From: G965215225 sp965215225
GTDB lineage: Bacteria; Pseudomonadota; Gammaproteobacteria; CBDBNL01; JAAOII01
Assembly (NCBI GenBank): GCA_965215225.1
Contig: OZ244039.1
Coordinates: 1,550,001 to 1,614,000, forward strand
Reading direction: 5' to 3'
Length of the DNA: 64,000 nt
Positions 62,476 through 64,000 of this stretch are shown here, one piece after another; within the stretch, counting starts at the first letter, position 1; every line of letters begins with the position of its first letter. Below the pieces are notes generated by a model. The model saw only the letters and a program-made list of their open reading frames with translations. It made no database searches and had not been told where the DNA came from. The position numbers and the translations under genes are program-made.

Positions 62476-64000
62476 GTCTAAACGAGTCTGGTTTAGTTGG
62501 GGTTTGGCGGGCGTCCCCTCCAAAGACCACCAGCTACGCCATTCGTCAGGTTCTAGCGGAATGCAGTTATTGGCGGGATATTCATCCGACTCACCAAAAT
62601 CCCAGATAAGATTGGCATCGATTTTTTCATCTGCTTCAATGCTCCCACTATTATCCCTATCACACCAAACAGCCAATGGCTCGTCCTCATTACCAAATAT
62701 ATTCATATCCTCGTCCCAATTTTCATAAATCCCCTCATAGTCAGTTGGCTCGCGAAGCTCATTGCTGGTCTTGGCTTCACCATGATTGCCACTACCTCTA
62801 CCACTAGTATCACTGTCCCAATAGGAAGCGTTTCCAGTCCCGCTTCCACCCCCACCCAACATAGAAATCCTACTGCCTGAGACTACATAAGAATAAGCAA
62901 CCTTGCCATGGTTAATATTTCCTACCAGACCGCCTACAACACTACTACCACTCACTTCACCGACTACAGCCGAAGAAGAAACAATATAAGCCGTTGTGCC
63001 TTCCCCCACCAGACCGCCTACACCACCACTACCACTCACTTCACCTGCCACGACCGAAGAAGAATGAATCCGAACCGATCGACCACTCCCCACCAGACCA
63101 CCTACACTAGCACTCCCACTCACTTGACCCACCACAATCGAAGAAGAAAAAATCTGAGCCGATACACCATTCCCCACCAGACCACCTACATTATCACGAG
63201 TCCTGTGCACTTCACCCACCACAACCGAAGAATAAAAAATCTGAGCCGATGGGCCAAACCCCACCAGACTGCCTACGTTATCCCTCCCTATCACTGTTTC
63301 GGCACGAAGCCTAAGATTACGAATTTCTGAATCCGCGGTTATATGGCCAAACAAACCCACACAATCCATACCTGAACGACTAATGCTTAAATTGCTAATC
63401 GTTCGACCATTGCCTTCAAAGGTCCCATTAAAAGCATCTCCTTGACATCCATTGGTACCACTATCTGTATCATGACCCAAGGGTTGCCAGCCTTTGCCTC
63501 CCTCATTATCCACATAGTCAGCAAGACTGATATCCGCAACCAGCTCATAGCCATTACATTGAGTAATGCCGCCGTCACCACCACAGCCAGTGGTGTCAAT
63601 CGCCCCATTCGCCGATGACCTACGCCCACTGCCATCCAGAGCATACCTCACTTCATTCAAATGCGCCGCTGTGGCTATCTCTATCAACCCATCGCCATCA
63701 TCATCTATGTCCGTTCCATCCTCTGAACTATCACCATCGCAATCGGCTAGTTTAGCACATCCCCTTGCCTCAATACCGTCTCCCACCCCATCATTATCGC
63801 AATCAGTATTTTGAACACACCCAGCCTCTTCATCACCATCTCTTGCCCCATCATCATCGCAATCGGCTTTTATTACACAAGCTGCCGCTACTTCATCCAT
63901 ATCTGTGACACTATCCCCATCGCAATCGGCTAACAGCGAGCAACTCACTCCGCCTAAACCATTCTGTTGCTCTTTCACATCAGTATCATCCAATCCATCA
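62461..64000 (-). CDS. Surface lipoprotein with TSP3-like and GLUG repeats (paralogue F, 5' end outside window)
   Basis: The frame is open to the right edge, so the signal peptide is missing. The visible part begins with Ca-binding repeats (DCDGDSVTDMDEVAAACVIK, DCDNDGVGDGIEARGCAKLA). It then has the GLIEIATAAHLNEVRYALDG segment, CNGYELVADISLADYVDNEG, about seven GLUG repeats (VGGLVGNG, VGGLVGSG, VGGLVGEG) and the conserved C-terminal domain (WCDRDNSG, EYPANNCIPLEPDEWRSWWS). The final codons NQTRLDQLLP and the TAG stop overlap the 66-bp array. It is the sixth member of the family in this window. Confidence 0.8.
   Translation of the reverse strand, partial: DGLDDTDVKEQQNGLGGVSCSLLADCDGDSVTDMDEVAAACVIKADCDDDGARDGDEEAGCVQNTDCDNDGVGDGIEARGCAKLADCDGDSSEDGTDIDDDGDGLIEIATAAHLNEVRYALDGSGRRSSANGAIDTTGCGGDGGITQCNGYELVADISLADYVDNEGGKGWQPLGHDTDSGTNGCQGDAFNGTFEGNGRTISNLSISRSGMDCVGLFGHITADSEIRNLRLRAETVIGRDNVGSLVGFGPSAQIFYSSVVVGEVHRTRDNVGGLVGNGVSAQIFSSSIVVGQVSGSASVGGLVGSGRSVRIHSSSVVAGEVSGSGGVGGLVGEGTTAYIVSSSAVVGEVSGSSVVGGLVGNINHGKVAYSYVVSGSRISMLGGGGSGTGNASYWDSDTSGRGSGNHGEAKTSNELREPTDYEGIYENWDEDMNIFGNEDEPLAVWCDRDNSGSIEADEKIDANLIWDFGESDEYPANNCIPLEPDEWRSWWSLEGTPAKPQLNQTRLDQLLP

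Overview
The window looks like a chromosomal segment of an AT-rich Gram-negative bacterium, most likely a gammaproteobacterium. The housekeeping genes support this (nfuA, gltX, dcd, mltD, yejA/yejB, an artQM-like transporter, glpK, a solitary 5S rRNA), as do lipoprotein signal peptides, outer-membrane beta-barrels and a LolA-like/RND system. A sat-type ATP sulfurylase would fit a sulfur-metabolising lifestyle, but this is inference. Ordinary conserved genes alternate with accessory DNA full of repeats, IS30-type insertion sequences, MITEs and broken genes, as in a host-associated or genome-remodelling bacterium.

Layout. (1) 1-18,060: four minus-strand genes of a paralogous family of very large surface lipoproteins. 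The order of parts is lipobox, beta-type domain, aspartate-rich Ca-binding (thrombospondin type 3-like) repeats, GLUG-motif repeats (predicted beta-helix) and a Cys/Trp C-terminal domain. One member is 3128 aa and holds four modules. A fifth member is at 48.5-50.8 kb and a sixth, incomplete, at 62.4-64 kb. (2) 18.2-22.5 kb: a polar amino-acid ABC transporter (binding protein and two permeases, no ATPase), a cytosolic 5'-nucleotidase-like gene and a broken DNA methyltransferase. (3) 22.5-27.3 kb: a minus-strand operon of LolA-like protein, outer-membrane protein and RND exporter. (4) 27.3-38.9 kb: an accessory region with IS30 copies, MITEs, small lipoproteins, beta-barrel paralogues (one broken), a YHYH-type protein and a two-domain Mrr_N protein. 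(5) 38.9-44.8 kb: a sorbitol/mannitol (smo-type) ABC transporter with two short-chain dehydrogenases. (6) 45.1-48.1 kb: 5S rRNA, alkD-like, glpK, dcd. (7) 48.1-51.2 kb: a lipoprotein island between dcd and yejB. (8) 51.2-59.4 kb: yejB, yejA, mltD, sat, gltX, nfuA. (9) 59.5-62.1 kb: three small membrane/coiled-coil proteins with a shared 5' leader.

The most unusual system is the lipoprotein family. Three of the six copies carry an uninterrupted G/C homopolymer (17, 11 and 10 nt) between an upstream leader reading frame and the lipoprotein signal peptide, which is the architecture of slipped-strand phase variation. In two copies the start can only lie upstream of the tract. In the 17-nt copy the leader ends in a TGATG overlap with the lipoprotein start. 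Downstream of several copies the last codons of the gene are reiterated as tandem arrays (54-bp or about 66-bp units), and the giant copy contains near-identical 1.9-kb modules. Together this looks like a repertoire of variable Ca-binding surface proteins that can switch on and off and change length.

A second theme is mobile DNA. A MITE family has perfect 8-bp target duplications and can carry a 45-codon ORF; one copy is split by an IS30 insertion. Several genes are broken by short direct duplications with offsets of 62-64 bp. Several genes (dcd, sat, the fifth lipoprotein) have a TATAAT box 6-7 nt from the ATG, which predicts leaderless mRNAs.
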